Assembly: GCA_043818215.1 (NCBI GenBank)
Contig: JBDRGC010000033.1
Span: 1-29,646, forward strand
Length of the DNA: 29,646 nucleotides
From: JBDRGC01 sp043818215
Lineage (GTDB): Bacteria > Chloroflexota > Anaerolineae > Anaerolineales > UBA11858
Direction: 5' to 3'
Shown: positions 21,832 through 29,646 of the stretch, one piece after another
Numbering within the stretch: position 1 is the first letter of the stretch
How the letters are laid out: each line of letters opens with the position of its first letter
The notes under the pieces: generated by a model
The model's input: the letters and a program-made list of their open reading frames with translations, nothing else
The model's database searches: none
What the model was told of the DNA's origin: nothing
Position numbers and translations under genes: made by a program

Positions 21832-24800
21832 ATGAATACACTAACAGGTTGCCAGATCATTGTCACGGGAGGCCCCATTCCGCGTCAGGAATTTGCCCTT
21901 TCAGGAGAAGAGGTCATAATCGGGCGAGATGCATCAGCGGGTATTGTCATTGAGGCATCGATTGTGTCGCGTCAACATGCGCGCATCGCCTGTCAGGGGA
22001 ACCAGTATATCTTGGAAGACCTGGGCAGCAGCAATGGTACTTTTCTCAACGATATCCAAGTGTTCGGGGCTGTAGCACTTAGACCCGGCGATCAAATCTC
22101 CCTCAGCCAGGAAATTTCGCTCGTTTTTAATGCCCTATCCAGAAAAGAACCTCCTACACAACTTGTGGGCGATGTGGCAAGGAGCGATAAAACAATGTTA
22201 GCAGGAGATGAAGAACTCGCCGGGCAAGTTGCTCGACCACGATTGGTAGTGAGTGTTGCTGGTTCCGCTCCAGAGACATATACGTTGCAAAAAGACCACA
22301 TAAGCATCGGGCGCGGGGCAGACAACGATATTGTGATCCCATCTCAAATTATGTCACGACATCATGCCCGGCTAGAGCGTGCGGGAGCAGGCTACCAACT
22401 CGTTCTCCTTCCAGGCACTACCAACCCATTTTGGATAGAAGGGCGGCCCATCACCGATCGCTATCAACTCCGCCATCGGGAAGAACTTCGCATCGACAGC
22501 GATACTCCCAATCTATCTGTAAGCGTTGTTTACCAATCGCCACTGGAAAGTGCCCCGATGCCCACTCCGAGGGCTGCCGCAGTTTCCGCCGCCGCCGCCG
22601 CTCAAGGCTCGCCCCAAACCATGCTGGATGCGGACTTCGATTCAGATGTGGCGATGCAGGCTATCCCGCCCCAGCTTATCATAACAATGGCTGGTTCCCC
22701 CGCTCGAATCTACGCTCTAGAAAAAGCAAGTATCACCATTGGGAGGGCAGAAGACAACGATATTGTCATACCTTCGCAAATCGTATCACGCTATCATGGC
22801 CGGCTGGAATTGCGTGATAAAAGATACGAGATGGTTGTATTCCCCCAAGTCACTAATGCTCTGCTCTACGAGGGTCGCCCCTTAGAACGACACCGCTTCC
22901 AACACGACGATATATTGCGCATCGACAGCACCCTCCCTGGCATGATGGTCACCATGGAATACCATGCACCCAACGAAAGAGCTGCCACCGCTGATTTCCA
23001 CACTATCAGCTTTGGAGAGAAGAACTTACTCACTTTTGGGCGCGATCCCAGTAATGATGTCCAACTTGATGTTCCCACTATTTCGCATTACCACGCCCAA
23101 GTCGAACGGATAGGGAGGCGTTACCGGATAAGCGATCTAAATAGCGCCAACGGAACCTTTGTCAATGATGAGGGTATCGAAGGGGATGTCTGGCTGACTG
23201 ATGGAGACACAATTCGCATTGGCCCGTACCGTTTCATAACCGGGCAAGACCAGCTCTCTCAATACGATGAAACCGGCGGCTTGCATGTTGACGCCTTAGG
23301 CTTGAACAAGTGGGTTCGCAAAGATCTGAACATCCTGAAAAATATCTCGCTTACCTTCCAACCGCGTGAGTTCGTCGTCATAGTCGGTCAAAGCGGGGGA
23401 GGCAAATCCACCCTGGTGGACTCGATTGCCGGTTACCGCCCTGCCACCCACGGGAAAGTAACGGTCAACGGGATCGATGTGTACAAGAATTTCGATGCCG
23501 TCCGCAACGAGATCGGCTACGTGCCACAAAAAGACATCATCCACATGGAGTTGACCACCTACCAGGCGTTGGATTACGCGGCCCGGCTGCGGATGCCGCG
23601 CGACACCACCAAAGCTGAACGGCACCAACGCATCATGGAGGTGCTGCAAGACCTGGATCTGGTACACCGCAAAGATGTGCAGATCAGTGGATTGAGCGGC
23701 GGCCAACAAAAACGCGTTTCTATTGGCGTCGAGCTGCTCACCAAGCCGGGGCTATTCTTCCTGGACGAACCCACGTCTGGGCTGGACCCCGGCACCGAAA
23801 CATCCTTCATGCACCTGATGAGACGCCTGGCAGACCAGGGTCGGACGATTATCCTGGTGACTCATGCGACCAAAAACGTGATGCTGGCCGATAAAGTCGT
23901 CTTTCTCTCCCGCGGCGGCCATCTATCCTGGTTTGGCCCGCCCGACGAAGCTCTCAAGTTCTTCGACCAATTCCGCTCGGAACGCGAGCGACGCATCCGC
24001 GATATGGAATTCGACCAGATTTATTCCATCTTGGATGATACCGGCCGGGGTACACCAGAACAATGGGCCGAACGCTACCAGGCACACACGGCGTTCCAGG
24101 AATATATCGTCAAACCGCTGCAATCAGGGTCACAAGCGCCGGCCCCTGTGGCCCCAAAACAAAAAGCAGCCCGGTCGAAATCTCGCGGAGCCAAAGTGTC
24201 CTCTTTGCGCCAATTCTTCATCCTCTCGGCCCGCAATATTAAAATCCTTACCCGTGACCGGTCGAGCCTGGTTCTAATGCTGCTGGCGGCTCCTTTGGTG
24301 GCTTGCTTAGATTTCGTCCTCGCCCCGATGATGGGCACAGACTTATACGATATCAATCTTGGCAACGCTTCCAACGCCTCCATCACTTTGTTTATGATGA
24401 CCATTTACTGCCTTTTGGTGGCCGGATTATCGCAAATGCGCGAATTCGTCAAAGAGGCAGATATCTATAAACGCGAGCGGTTGGTCAATTTGAAAATCCT
24501 TCCTTACGTGGCATCCAAGGTGTGGGTCGCTGTGTTGCTGTCTTTCTACCACGCAGGGGCCTACGCAATAATCCACTACACCGCGTTCAAGATGCCCGGA
24601 AGCACGCTCGAATTCGGCTTGTTCTACGTTACCCTGGTTCTGGCAGCCCTGGCTGGCATGGTCGGAGGCTTACTCGCCTCAGCGCTGGCTTCTAGTGCCA
24701 GCTCGGCCCCCCTGATAATGATCCTCCTTATCGTGCCCCAGATCGTCCTTAGTGGAGCGCTGGCGCCTGTGCCAAGCCATATCAGCGCTCCTGCGTCCAC

Positions 24801-25467
24801 CCGCTGGGCTTTCGAAAGCTTCGTCGGGATCACCGGCCTCGGATCCGATGTAGCCGCCGACCCTTGCTGGGAATTGACGAAAGAACTGCAGGAGTCGATG
24901 ACACTCGAAGATAAAGAGACCTATGGTTGCCGCTGCATGGGCATCGCCGTTTTCGACCCCGAATCATGTGATTTTCCCGGAATCCAGGAGTATTACAAGC
25001 CCGAAATCGATCAAGCCCCGCCAGAGGAACCACCGCCCCTGGGCGAGAAACCCCCAGAACCGGAGATACCCCCGACTCCCGATGAACCAGAAGACCAACA
25101 CGATTCTGTCGCTGTGGCACTTTACCTGACTTCATTACAGGCCTATCAGGAAGAAGTCGGACGTATCCAACTTGATTATAAAAATCAAATGTCGATCTAC
25201 GAGGCTGAAGTGCAGGTCTACAAAGCAGAAGCGATTGCCTATCAAAAAGATCTGGCTGAATGGAATATCGCTCGCAACGCTGCCACCGGCGCCGCAGAGG
25301 GTTTGATCAGCAGCATCAAGACGAAATTTGGCTGGGCGTGGGTAAACAAAGCCGACCCGGCGATATACTGGTCTTGGCTCTTCACTACCTGGGTTGCACA
25401 ATTTTTAATTATCACTGTCTACGTAGCGGTGATTGTAGTACTCATCAAGCGTAAAGATGTGAACTAA
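21832..25467 (+). CDS. ABCG-type transporter with four N-terminal FHA domains
   Basis: The 1211-residue protein begins with four FHA domains: about 5-100, 138-235, 280-377 and 388-472. FHA1 and FHA4 keep the full phosphothreonine-binding set (GR, S-x2-H, S-x-NGT). FHA2 and FHA3 keep GR and S-x2-H but lack the NGT motif, and they resemble each other closely (NDIVIPSQI in both). An ABC ATPase follows: Walker A GQSGGGKST (519-527), signature LSGGQ (621-625), Walker B FFLDEP with the catalytic glutamate at 646, and H678. The ABC2-type permease (about 800-1211) has roughly six helices. A large external part (about 1000-1175) has four cysteines, a Pro/Glu-rich stretch (1062-1085) and a long helix. 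The cargo is unknown. The FHA part suggests gating by Ser/Thr kinase signalling. No kinase gene is adjacent. Confidence 0.92.
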   Translation: MNTLTGCQIIVTGGPIPRQEFALSGEEVIIGRDASAGIVIEASIVSRQHARIACQGNQYILEDLGSSNGTFLNDIQVFGAVALRPGDQISLSQEISLVFNALSRKEPPTQLVGDVARSDKTMLAGDEELAGQVARPRLVVSVAGSAPETYTLQKDHISIGRGADNDIVIPSQIMSRHHARLERAGAGYQLVLLPGTTNPFWIEGRPITDRYQLRHREELRIDSDTPNLSVSVVYQSPLESAPMPTPRAAAVSAAAAAQGSPQTMLDADFDSDVAMQAIPPQLIITMAGSPARIYALEKASITIGRAEDNDIVIPSQIVSRYHGRLELRDKRYEMVVFPQVTNALLYEGRPLERHRFQHDDILRIDSTLPGMMVTMEYHAPNERAATADFHTISFGEKNLLTFGRDPSNDVQLDVPTISHYHAQVERIGRRYRISDLNSANGTFVNDEGIEGDVWLTDGDTIRIGPYRFITGQDQLSQYDETGGLHVDALGLNKWVRKDLNILKNISLTFQPREFVVIVGQSGGGKSTLVDSIAGYRPATHGKVTVNGIDVYKNFDAVRNEIGYVPQKDIIHMELTTYQALDYAARLRMPRDTTKAERHQRIMEVLQDLDLVHRKDVQISGLSGGQQKRVSIGVELLTKPGLFFLDEPTSGLDPGTETSFMHLMRRLADQGRTIILVTHATKNVMLADKVVFLSRGGHLSWFGPPDEALKFFDQFRSERERRIRDMEFDQIYSILDDTGRGTPEQWAERYQAHTAFQEYIVKPLQSGSQAPAPVAPKQKAARSKSRGAKVSSLRQFFILSARNIKILTRDRSSLVLMLLAAPLVACLDFVLAPMMGTDLYDINLGNASNASITLFMMTIYCLLVAGLSQMREFVKEADIYKRERLVNLKILPYVASKVWVAVLLSFYHAGAYAIIHYTAFKMPGSTLEFGLFYVTLVLAALAGMVGGLLASALASSASSAPLIMILLIVPQIVLSGALAPVPSHISAPASTRWAFESFVGITGLGSDVAADPCWELTKELQESMTLEDKETYGCRCMGIAVFDPESCDFPGIQEYYKPEIDQAPPEEPPPLGEKPPEPEIPPTPDEPEDQHDSVAVALYLTSLQAYQEEVGRIQLDYKNQMSIYEAEVQVYKAEAIAYQKDLAEWNIARNAATGAAEGLISSIKTKFGWAWVNKADPAIYWSWLFTTWVAQFLIITVYVAVIVVLIKRKDVN

Positions 25468-25491
25468 TGTATACCCGTTCAATGGTATAAT

Positions 25492-25510
25492 TTTTCCGTT
25501 TCCCGGAAAA
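25492..25510 (+). terminator. Small hairpin after the FHA transporter gene
   Basis: TTTTCCG and CGGAAAA form a 7-bp stem with a 5-nt loop, 25 nt after the stop codon. Its arms are AT-rich, so it is only a weak terminator candidate. Confidence 0.35.
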
Positions 25511-25597
25511 CCTGATTAGCAACACCTTTTCGCCCATGGCTTAACTTAATGACATTGACTTGATACTTGATACCTAATAATCTAAAGGAGAGAGACC

Positions 25598-26353
25598 ATG
25601 TCAGGACATTCAAAATGGTCAACCATCAAACACAAAAAAGGGGCCGCCGACGCAAAACGGGGCCAAATCTTCACCCGGCTGGCGCGAGAAATTGCTATAG
25701 CGGCCCGTGAAGGCGGCGGTGACCCCGATACCAATTTCCGCTTGCGGCTGGCCACTGACCGGGCAAAATCTAGCAATATGCCCAAAGAAAATATAGCCCG
25801 CGCCGTAACACGCGGCACTGGAGAAAGCAAAGACGGCAGCGTAATCGAAGAAGTATTCTACGAAGGTTACGCGCCTCACGGAATTGCGATGATGATAGAA
25901 TGCGTTACTGATAATCGCAACCGCGCCGTGGCAGATGTCCGGCACGTACTCAACCGTTTCGGCGGCAGTATGGGTGAGAGTGGTTCTGTGGCCTGGCAGT
26001 TCACGCGTGGATCCTATTTTGCGTTCTCCCCCGAAGGGCTGGATCAGGATGAAGTTTTCGAATTGGCAGTCGAAGCCGGCGCCGATGATGTGGTCTTCGA
26101 TGATGAGATAATCGAGATCATTGGCCCGGTCGAGGCCTTCAAAACCGTCAGCGATCAGCTCCGGTTGGCGGGCATCCAGGCTGACGAGGCCGGCTTGCGA
26201 ATGATGCCCAACCAGGAAATAGAACTTGCCACAGACGACACTATCAAGGTTTTGAAAGTGATCGACGCCCTGGAAGATTTGGATGATGTTCAAAATGTGT
26301 ACTCCAATATGAGCATCACCGATGACACATTGGCCCAATTGGCAGCTGCCTGA
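25598..26353 (+). CDS. yebC: YebC/PmpR family regulatory protein
   Basis: The 251-residue cytoplasmic protein has the unmistakable family start (MSGHSKWSTIKHKK), the GGGDPDTNFRLR segment and the central MPKENIARA helix. Members act as transcriptional regulators or, as shown for some, aid translation of proline-rich motifs at the ribosome. They commonly sit next to ruvC, as here: ruvC starts 6 nt after the stop codon. AAGGAG precedes the ATG by 7 nt. Direct TTGATAC repeats lie just upstream, but no promoter with a usable start point was found. Confidence 0.96.
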   Translation: MSGHSKWSTIKHKKGAADAKRGQIFTRLAREIAIAAREGGGDPDTNFRLRLATDRAKSSNMPKENIARAVTRGTGESKDGSVIEEVFYEGYAPHGIAMMIECVTDNRNRAVADVRHVLNRFGGSMGESGSVAWQFTRGSYFAFSPEGLDQDEVFELAVEAGADDVVFDDEIIEIIGPVEAFKTVSDQLRLAGIQADEAGLRMMPNQEIELATDDTIKVLKVIDALEDLDDVQNVYSNMSITDDTLAQLAAA

Positions 26354-26359
26354 TAATTC

Positions 26360-26866
26360 ATGTTGGTAATCGGCGTTGATCCCGGAACCGCTACCACAGG
26401 ATACGGCCTGATCCGTGAGGATGAGGCCGGGAATCTGACTCTCGTGGATTTTGGGGTGATCCAGACTCCCACGAAATCGCCAATGCCCCAGAGGCTGCTT
26501 CAAATTTACCGCTGTCTCAAGGAAATTGCCCTTCTCCATCGTCCCGACAGCGGTGCGGTGGAGAAGTTGTTTTTCCAGCGTAATGTACGCACGGCTATCA
26601 GTGTGGGGCAGGGACGCGGCGTGGCGTTGTTGGCTTTAGCCGAGGCGGATGTGCCGATTGCGGAATACACGCCATTGGAGATCAAACAAGCTGTGGTGGG
26701 CTATGGCGGCGCCGACAAGAATCAGGTGCAGCAAATGGTACGCGTGCTGTTGAACCTGGACGAAATTCCCCGCCCCGACGATGCAGCCGATGCCCTAGCG
26801 GTTGCCATTTGCCATTTGCACAGCTTCCGAATGAGGGAGTTGATCGATAATAGCAATGCAGAGTAG
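26360..26866 (+). CDS. ruvC: Holliday junction resolvase RuvC
   Basis: Cleaves Holliday junctions during recombination and repair. The 168-residue protein carries the four acidic catalytic residues: D7 (IGVDPGT), E68 (AVEKLFF), D141 and D144 in PDDAADALA. Length is normal. It lies between yebC and ruvA in one tight operon (6 and 15 nt gaps). The C-terminal residues after ICHLH are shorter and less conserved than in E. coli. Confidence 0.96.
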   Translation: MLVIGVDPGTATTGYGLIREDEAGNLTLVDFGVIQTPTKSPMPQRLLQIYRCLKEIALLHRPDSGAVEKLFFQRNVRTAISVGQGRGVALLALAEADVPIAEYTPLEIKQAVVGYGGADKNQVQQMVRVLLNLDEIPRPDDAADALAVAICHLHSFRMRELIDNSNAE

Positions 26867-26881
26867 AATGAGAGACAAGGC

Positions 26882-27460
26882 ATGATAGCAAATTTGAGCG
26901 GACGTATTGTCGATTTACCTCCAGATAGCGTGATCGTCGAGGTGGGGGGAATTGGGCTGCAAGTTTTTGTCCCCGCCCCCTTTAGAGATGAACTGCGTGT
27001 CGGGGAGAAAGTCTTTTTGCATACATATTTGGCTGTTCGCGAAGATTCTTTGACCCTTTATGGCTTTGCCACCGCCGAAGAGCGCGAATACTTTACACTG
27101 CTTTTGGGTGTCAATGGTGTCGGGCCACGGCTGGCTCTGGCCGGTCTCTCTACTTTGACACCAGACGCCATCCGGCGAGCCGTCTTCACCGAACAGGCCG
27201 ACGTATTCAGCCGCATCCCCGGCGTAGGCAGAAAGACATCCCAAAAGATGCTCTTACATTTGCAAGATCGTGTCAAGGCAGTCGATGGGCTGGAACCTGT
27301 AGCCGCGATGGACGATACCGACACCCAGGTATTGGAAGCCCTCGTGACTTTAGGCTACAGCGTGGTCGAGGCACAGGCCGCTTTGCAGGCTATCCCACGC
27401 GACACTGCGGCAGATGTAGAAATTCGCATTCGGTTGGCGCTGCAGTATTTTTCGGTGTAA
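26882..27460 (+). CDS. ruvA: Holliday junction branch migration protein RuvA
   Basis: Binds four-way junctions as a tetramer and recruits the RuvB motor. The 192-residue protein has the OB-fold domain I (about 1-63), the tandem helix-hairpin-helix domain II (GVNGVGPRLAL and IPGVGRKTSQKML) and the small domain III (about 145-192, LEALVTLGYSVVEAQ), which contacts RuvB. No ruvB follows. A hairpin and then atpA come next, so the RuvB partner must be encoded elsewhere. Confidence 0.96.
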   Translation: MIANLSGRIVDLPPDSVIVEVGGIGLQVFVPAPFRDELRVGEKVFLHTYLAVREDSLTLYGFATAEEREYFTLLLGVNGVGPRLALAGLSTLTPDAIRRAVFTEQADVFSRIPGVGRKTSQKMLLHLQDRVKAVDGLEPVAAMDDTDTQVLEALVTLGYSVVEAQAALQAIPRDTAADVEIRIRLALQYFSV

Positions 27461-27467
27461 AAGGTAA

Positions 27468-27509
27468 GGCGGTTATCCCCCTGCGGGGACGCAAAGCGGG
27501 AAAACCGCC
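27468..27509 (+). terminator. Hairpin after ruvA
   Basis: GGCGGTT and AACCGCC form the outer 7-bp stem, with an inner TCCCC/GGGGA stem. The structure starts 8 nt after the ruvA stop codon. It probably ends the yebC-ruvC-ruvA transcript, although no T-run follows. It resembles a dispersed intergenic palindrome more than a classical terminator. Confidence 0.5.
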
Positions 27510-27715
27510 CTACTCTACTAATCACCTGCCAAAGGGCTGCATCATAACTGGACAACGTTATTGCTTTCAGGTATCATTTGGCAGCTTGCACCCCAAACAG
27601 GGTCACTGTTCCCTGAAAGTTTTGGATGCGTTTTAGATCCACATTTCCCCCACGTATCGAAGAAATACCCAAGACCCATAATCTACAATTCGCAATCAAT
27701 TGGCCCGGAGGCACA

Positions 27716-29377
27716 ATGTCCGACCTGATAACACAAATCACCGCAGACCTTCGAAAACAGATCGAATCCTTTCAACCTGAATTGGAAATTCGCGATGTTG
27801 GTACCGTGCAAGAAGCCGGAGACGGCATCGCTAAAGCAAGCGGCCTTTCTGATGTTCGTTCCCAAGAACTGGTGCAGTTCGAGAATGGTGTCATTGGCAT
27901 TGCTTTCAACCTGGAAAAGGATAGCGTGGGTATCATCATCATGGGGGAATACTCAGGTATCCGCGAAGGCACGAGCGTCCGGTCGACTGGACGGATTGCT
28001 TCGGTGCCTGTCGGCGACAGCATGATTGGACGCGTGGTCAATGCATTGGGGCAGCCCATCGATGGCAAGGGGCCGATCAAAACCGAGCGTTTTCGCCCCA
28101 TCGAACGCATTGCTCCTGGTGTGATTCAACGCCAAGACGTAGACACGCCTGTCCAAACGGGCATCAAAGCAGTTGACTCTATGATCCCCCTGGGGCGCGG
28201 TCAGCGTGAGTTGATAATCGGTGATCGACAGACCGGCAAAACAGCCATTGCCCTGGATACTATCATCAACCAAAAAGGCAAAGACCTGATTTGTATCTAC
28301 GTTGCCATTGGGCAAAAGAAAGCTGCTATCGCCCGCACCGTTGCCACGCTAGAGCAATTCGGCGCTATGGATCATACGATTGTAATTGTGGCCTCTGCTG
28401 AAGAACCTGCCGCCTTGCAATACATCGCTCCTTACGCTGGGTGTGCCATTGGCGAAGAATTCATGGAAACGGGCCGCGACGCCCTGATAGTATATGACGA
28501 TCTCTCCAAACATGCCTGGGCTTACCGTCAAGTATCCTTGCTTCTGCGCCGTCCCCCTGGACGTGAGGCTTATCCCGGCGACTTGTTCTATTTGCACTCC
28601 CGCCTTTTGGAGCGGGCTGCTCGTCTGGCTGATAAGTTTGTAATTGTCCCCACAGACTTCTCTGATTCCCTGGCTGGGGCCGCCGATGGCGTTGATGGCA
28701 AGATTTACGATGGTCCGCTCTCCAAACACGATGCGGAAACCGCCCGCGGAACGTTAGGAAACGCCGCCGATCACAAAATCGTCAAGGTCGAAGGTTCTGG
28801 CGGCTCGTTGACGGCTCTGCCCATCATCGAGACACTCCTGGGGGATGTATCGGCTTATGTTCCAACCAACGTAATATCAATCACTGATGGGCAGATCTAT
28901 CTGGAGAACAATCTCTTCTACGCCGGTATCCGCCCGGCAGTGAACGTGGGTCTCTCCGTTTCCCGCGTGGGTGGCGATGCCCAAACCAAAGCCATGAAAC
29001 AGGTTGCCGGGCGTTTGCGTCTGGACATGGCGTCTTTTCGTGAGTTGGCCGCCTTTGCCCAGTTTGGTTCCGATTTAGACAAAGCAACTCAATACCGTTT
29101 GAGCCAGGGACAGCGGCTGCAAGAGATTCTCAAGCAGCCCCAATATGAACCAGCGCCCCTCGAAAATCAGGTAATGGCCATTTACGCCGGGACACACGGC
29201 TATACGGATGATGTCTCTTTAGATCGTATGCGCGAGTGGGAACTCGCACTGATGCGCTATATGGGAACTTCCCACCCCGAGATTGGCAAAGATATTATGG
29301 AGAAAAAACGCATCACTGACGAAAACGAGAAGCAATTATGCGATGCTCTCGACACCTTCAAATCTACCTGGCGGTAA
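27716..29377 (+). CDS. atpA: ATP synthase F1 subunit alpha
   Basis: Non-catalytic nucleotide-binding subunit of the F1 head of ATP synthase, on the cytoplasmic face of the membrane. The 553-residue protein has Walker A GDRQTGKT (169-176), the YDDLSKHAWAYRQ segment (260-271) and the arginine finger R417 in SVSRVGG. Typical alpha subunits have about 505 residues. The extra length is an insert at about 306-358, between the LERAARLADK and GGSLTALPIIET segments. I chose the ATG at 27716 because GGAGG lies 4 nt upstream and homologues start with this N-terminus. The frame is open to 27626. Upstream is ruvA rather than atpH. Directly downstream is a 190-bp repeat array, so any atpG must lie beyond the window. 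Confidence 0.96.
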   Translation: MSDLITQITADLRKQIESFQPELEIRDVGTVQEAGDGIAKASGLSDVRSQELVQFENGVIGIAFNLEKDSVGIIIMGEYSGIREGTSVRSTGRIASVPVGDSMIGRVVNALGQPIDGKGPIKTERFRPIERIAPGVIQRQDVDTPVQTGIKAVDSMIPLGRGQRELIIGDRQTGKTAIALDTIINQKGKDLICIYVAIGQKKAAIARTVATLEQFGAMDHTIVIVASAEEPAALQYIAPYAGCAIGEEFMETGRDALIVYDDLSKHAWAYRQVSLLLRRPPGREAYPGDLFYLHSRLLERAARLADKFVIVPTDFSDSLAGAADGVDGKIYDGPLSKHDAETARGTLGNAADHKIVKVEGSGGSLTALPIIETLLGDVSAYVPTNVISITDGQIYLENNLFYAGIRPAVNVGLSVSRVGGDAQTKAMKQVAGRLRLDMASFRELAAFAQFGSDLDKATQYRLSQGQRLQEILKQPQYEPAPLENQVMAIYAGTHGYTDDVSLDRMREWELALMRYMGTSHPEIGKDIMEKKRITDENEKQLCDALDTFKSTWR

Positions 29378-29454
29378 TTTAGTCGGATAGTCAGGTAGTC
29401 AAATAGTCCAGTCGCTACTGTAGTGACTGCCCGACCACAGACCACAGACCACCC

Positions 29455-29646
29455 GACTACCAAATTACCAAATTACCAATCTACCAATTTACCAATCTAC
29501 CAATTTACCAATTTACCAAACTACCAAACTACCAAGCTACCAAGCTACCAAACTACAAAACTACCAAGCAACCAAACTACCAAACTACCAAACTACCAAT
29601 CTACCAAGCTACCAATCTACCAAACTACCAAACGACCCGACTACCC
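29455..29646. repeat. Octamer array TACCAANN after atpA (continues past the window)
   Basis: About 23 consecutive units of 8 nt are present, with TACCAA nearly constant and the last two bases varying among AC, GC, AT, TC and TT. Only a few units carry a change in the core (for example TACAAAAC, AACCAAAC and GACCCGAC). The stretch 29378-29454 before it has TAGTCAGG-type octamers and no gene. Total size is unknown because it reaches the edge. Confidence 0.9.

Noticed and set aside
25555..25583. TTGACT/TAATCT promoter for yebC
   Set aside because: The predicted start would fall inside the AAGGAG ribosome binding site, and the -10 matches consensus at only three positions.
27626..27715. N-terminal extension of atpA
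   Set aside because: The ATG at 27716 has GGAGG at the right distance and matches the usual alpha-subunit N-terminus; the extension has no ribosome binding site.

Overview
The window reads as a chromosomal segment of a free-living bacterium, most likely a Chloroflexota (Anaerolineae-type) genome. That placement is inferred from the gene mix (four-FHA ABC transporter, yebC-ruvC-ruvA block, F1 alpha subunit with a large insertion). It also rests on the many short intergenic word-like repeats, and no 16S marker is present to prove it. Genes are mostly housekeeping, with many small transcription units on both strands. No phage, transposase, CRISPR array or rRNA gene was found.

Layout. 1-229: the start of an AT-rich DNA methyltransferase running off the left edge. 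407-6142: a degenerate OmpR-type regulator, imidazolonepropionase (hutI), an HD phosphohydrolase, a receiver protein, an inositol-monophosphatase-family enzyme and SurE, separated by tandem 7-nt repeat arrays. 6363-6907: three minus-strand tRNA genes, Arg(GCG), Ser(GCU) and Ser(UGA), with a repeat field between the first two. 7082-8393: an acidic hypothetical protein and an enoyl-CoA hydratase/isomerase with a structured leader. 8512-13249: a surface-sugar type cassette with an FkbM methyltransferase (minus), then a SAF-domain oxidoreductase, a sugar C-methyltransferase and a glycosyltransferase (plus). 13424-15654: a small membrane protein, a REC-GGDEF diguanylate cyclase and a patatin-like lipase, all minus strand. 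15716-21024: a decayed ABC-exporter remnant, then a MarR regulator with a clear promoter and an intact heterodimeric ABC exporter pair. 21025-21831: an 800-bp mosaic of palindromic repeats. 21832-25467: a 1211-residue protein with four FHA domains fused to an ABCG-type ATPase and permease. 25598-27460: yebC-ruvC-ruvA. 27716-29377: atpA standing apart from ruvA, followed by an octamer array that runs off the right edge.

How the genes work together. marR and the two ABC genes form one operon, probably self-regulated drug or lipid export. The oxidoreductase and C-methyltransferase overlap by 4 bp and, with the glycosyltransferase, probably build a modified polysaccharide. yebC-ruvC-ruvA is a Holliday-junction processing operon lacking ruvB here. 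The diguanylate cyclase is probably coupled to the small membrane protein.

The strongest unexplained signals are non-coding. The first is a set of tandem arrays with a 7-8 nt period that abut start codons and occur in-frame inside two genes. The second is a pair of near-identical 32-nt elements (29/32) in opposite orientation about 2.1 kb apart, each containing an extended -10-like motif. The third is several families of dispersed palindromes. In the coding part, the four-FHA transporter is the most unusual protein.
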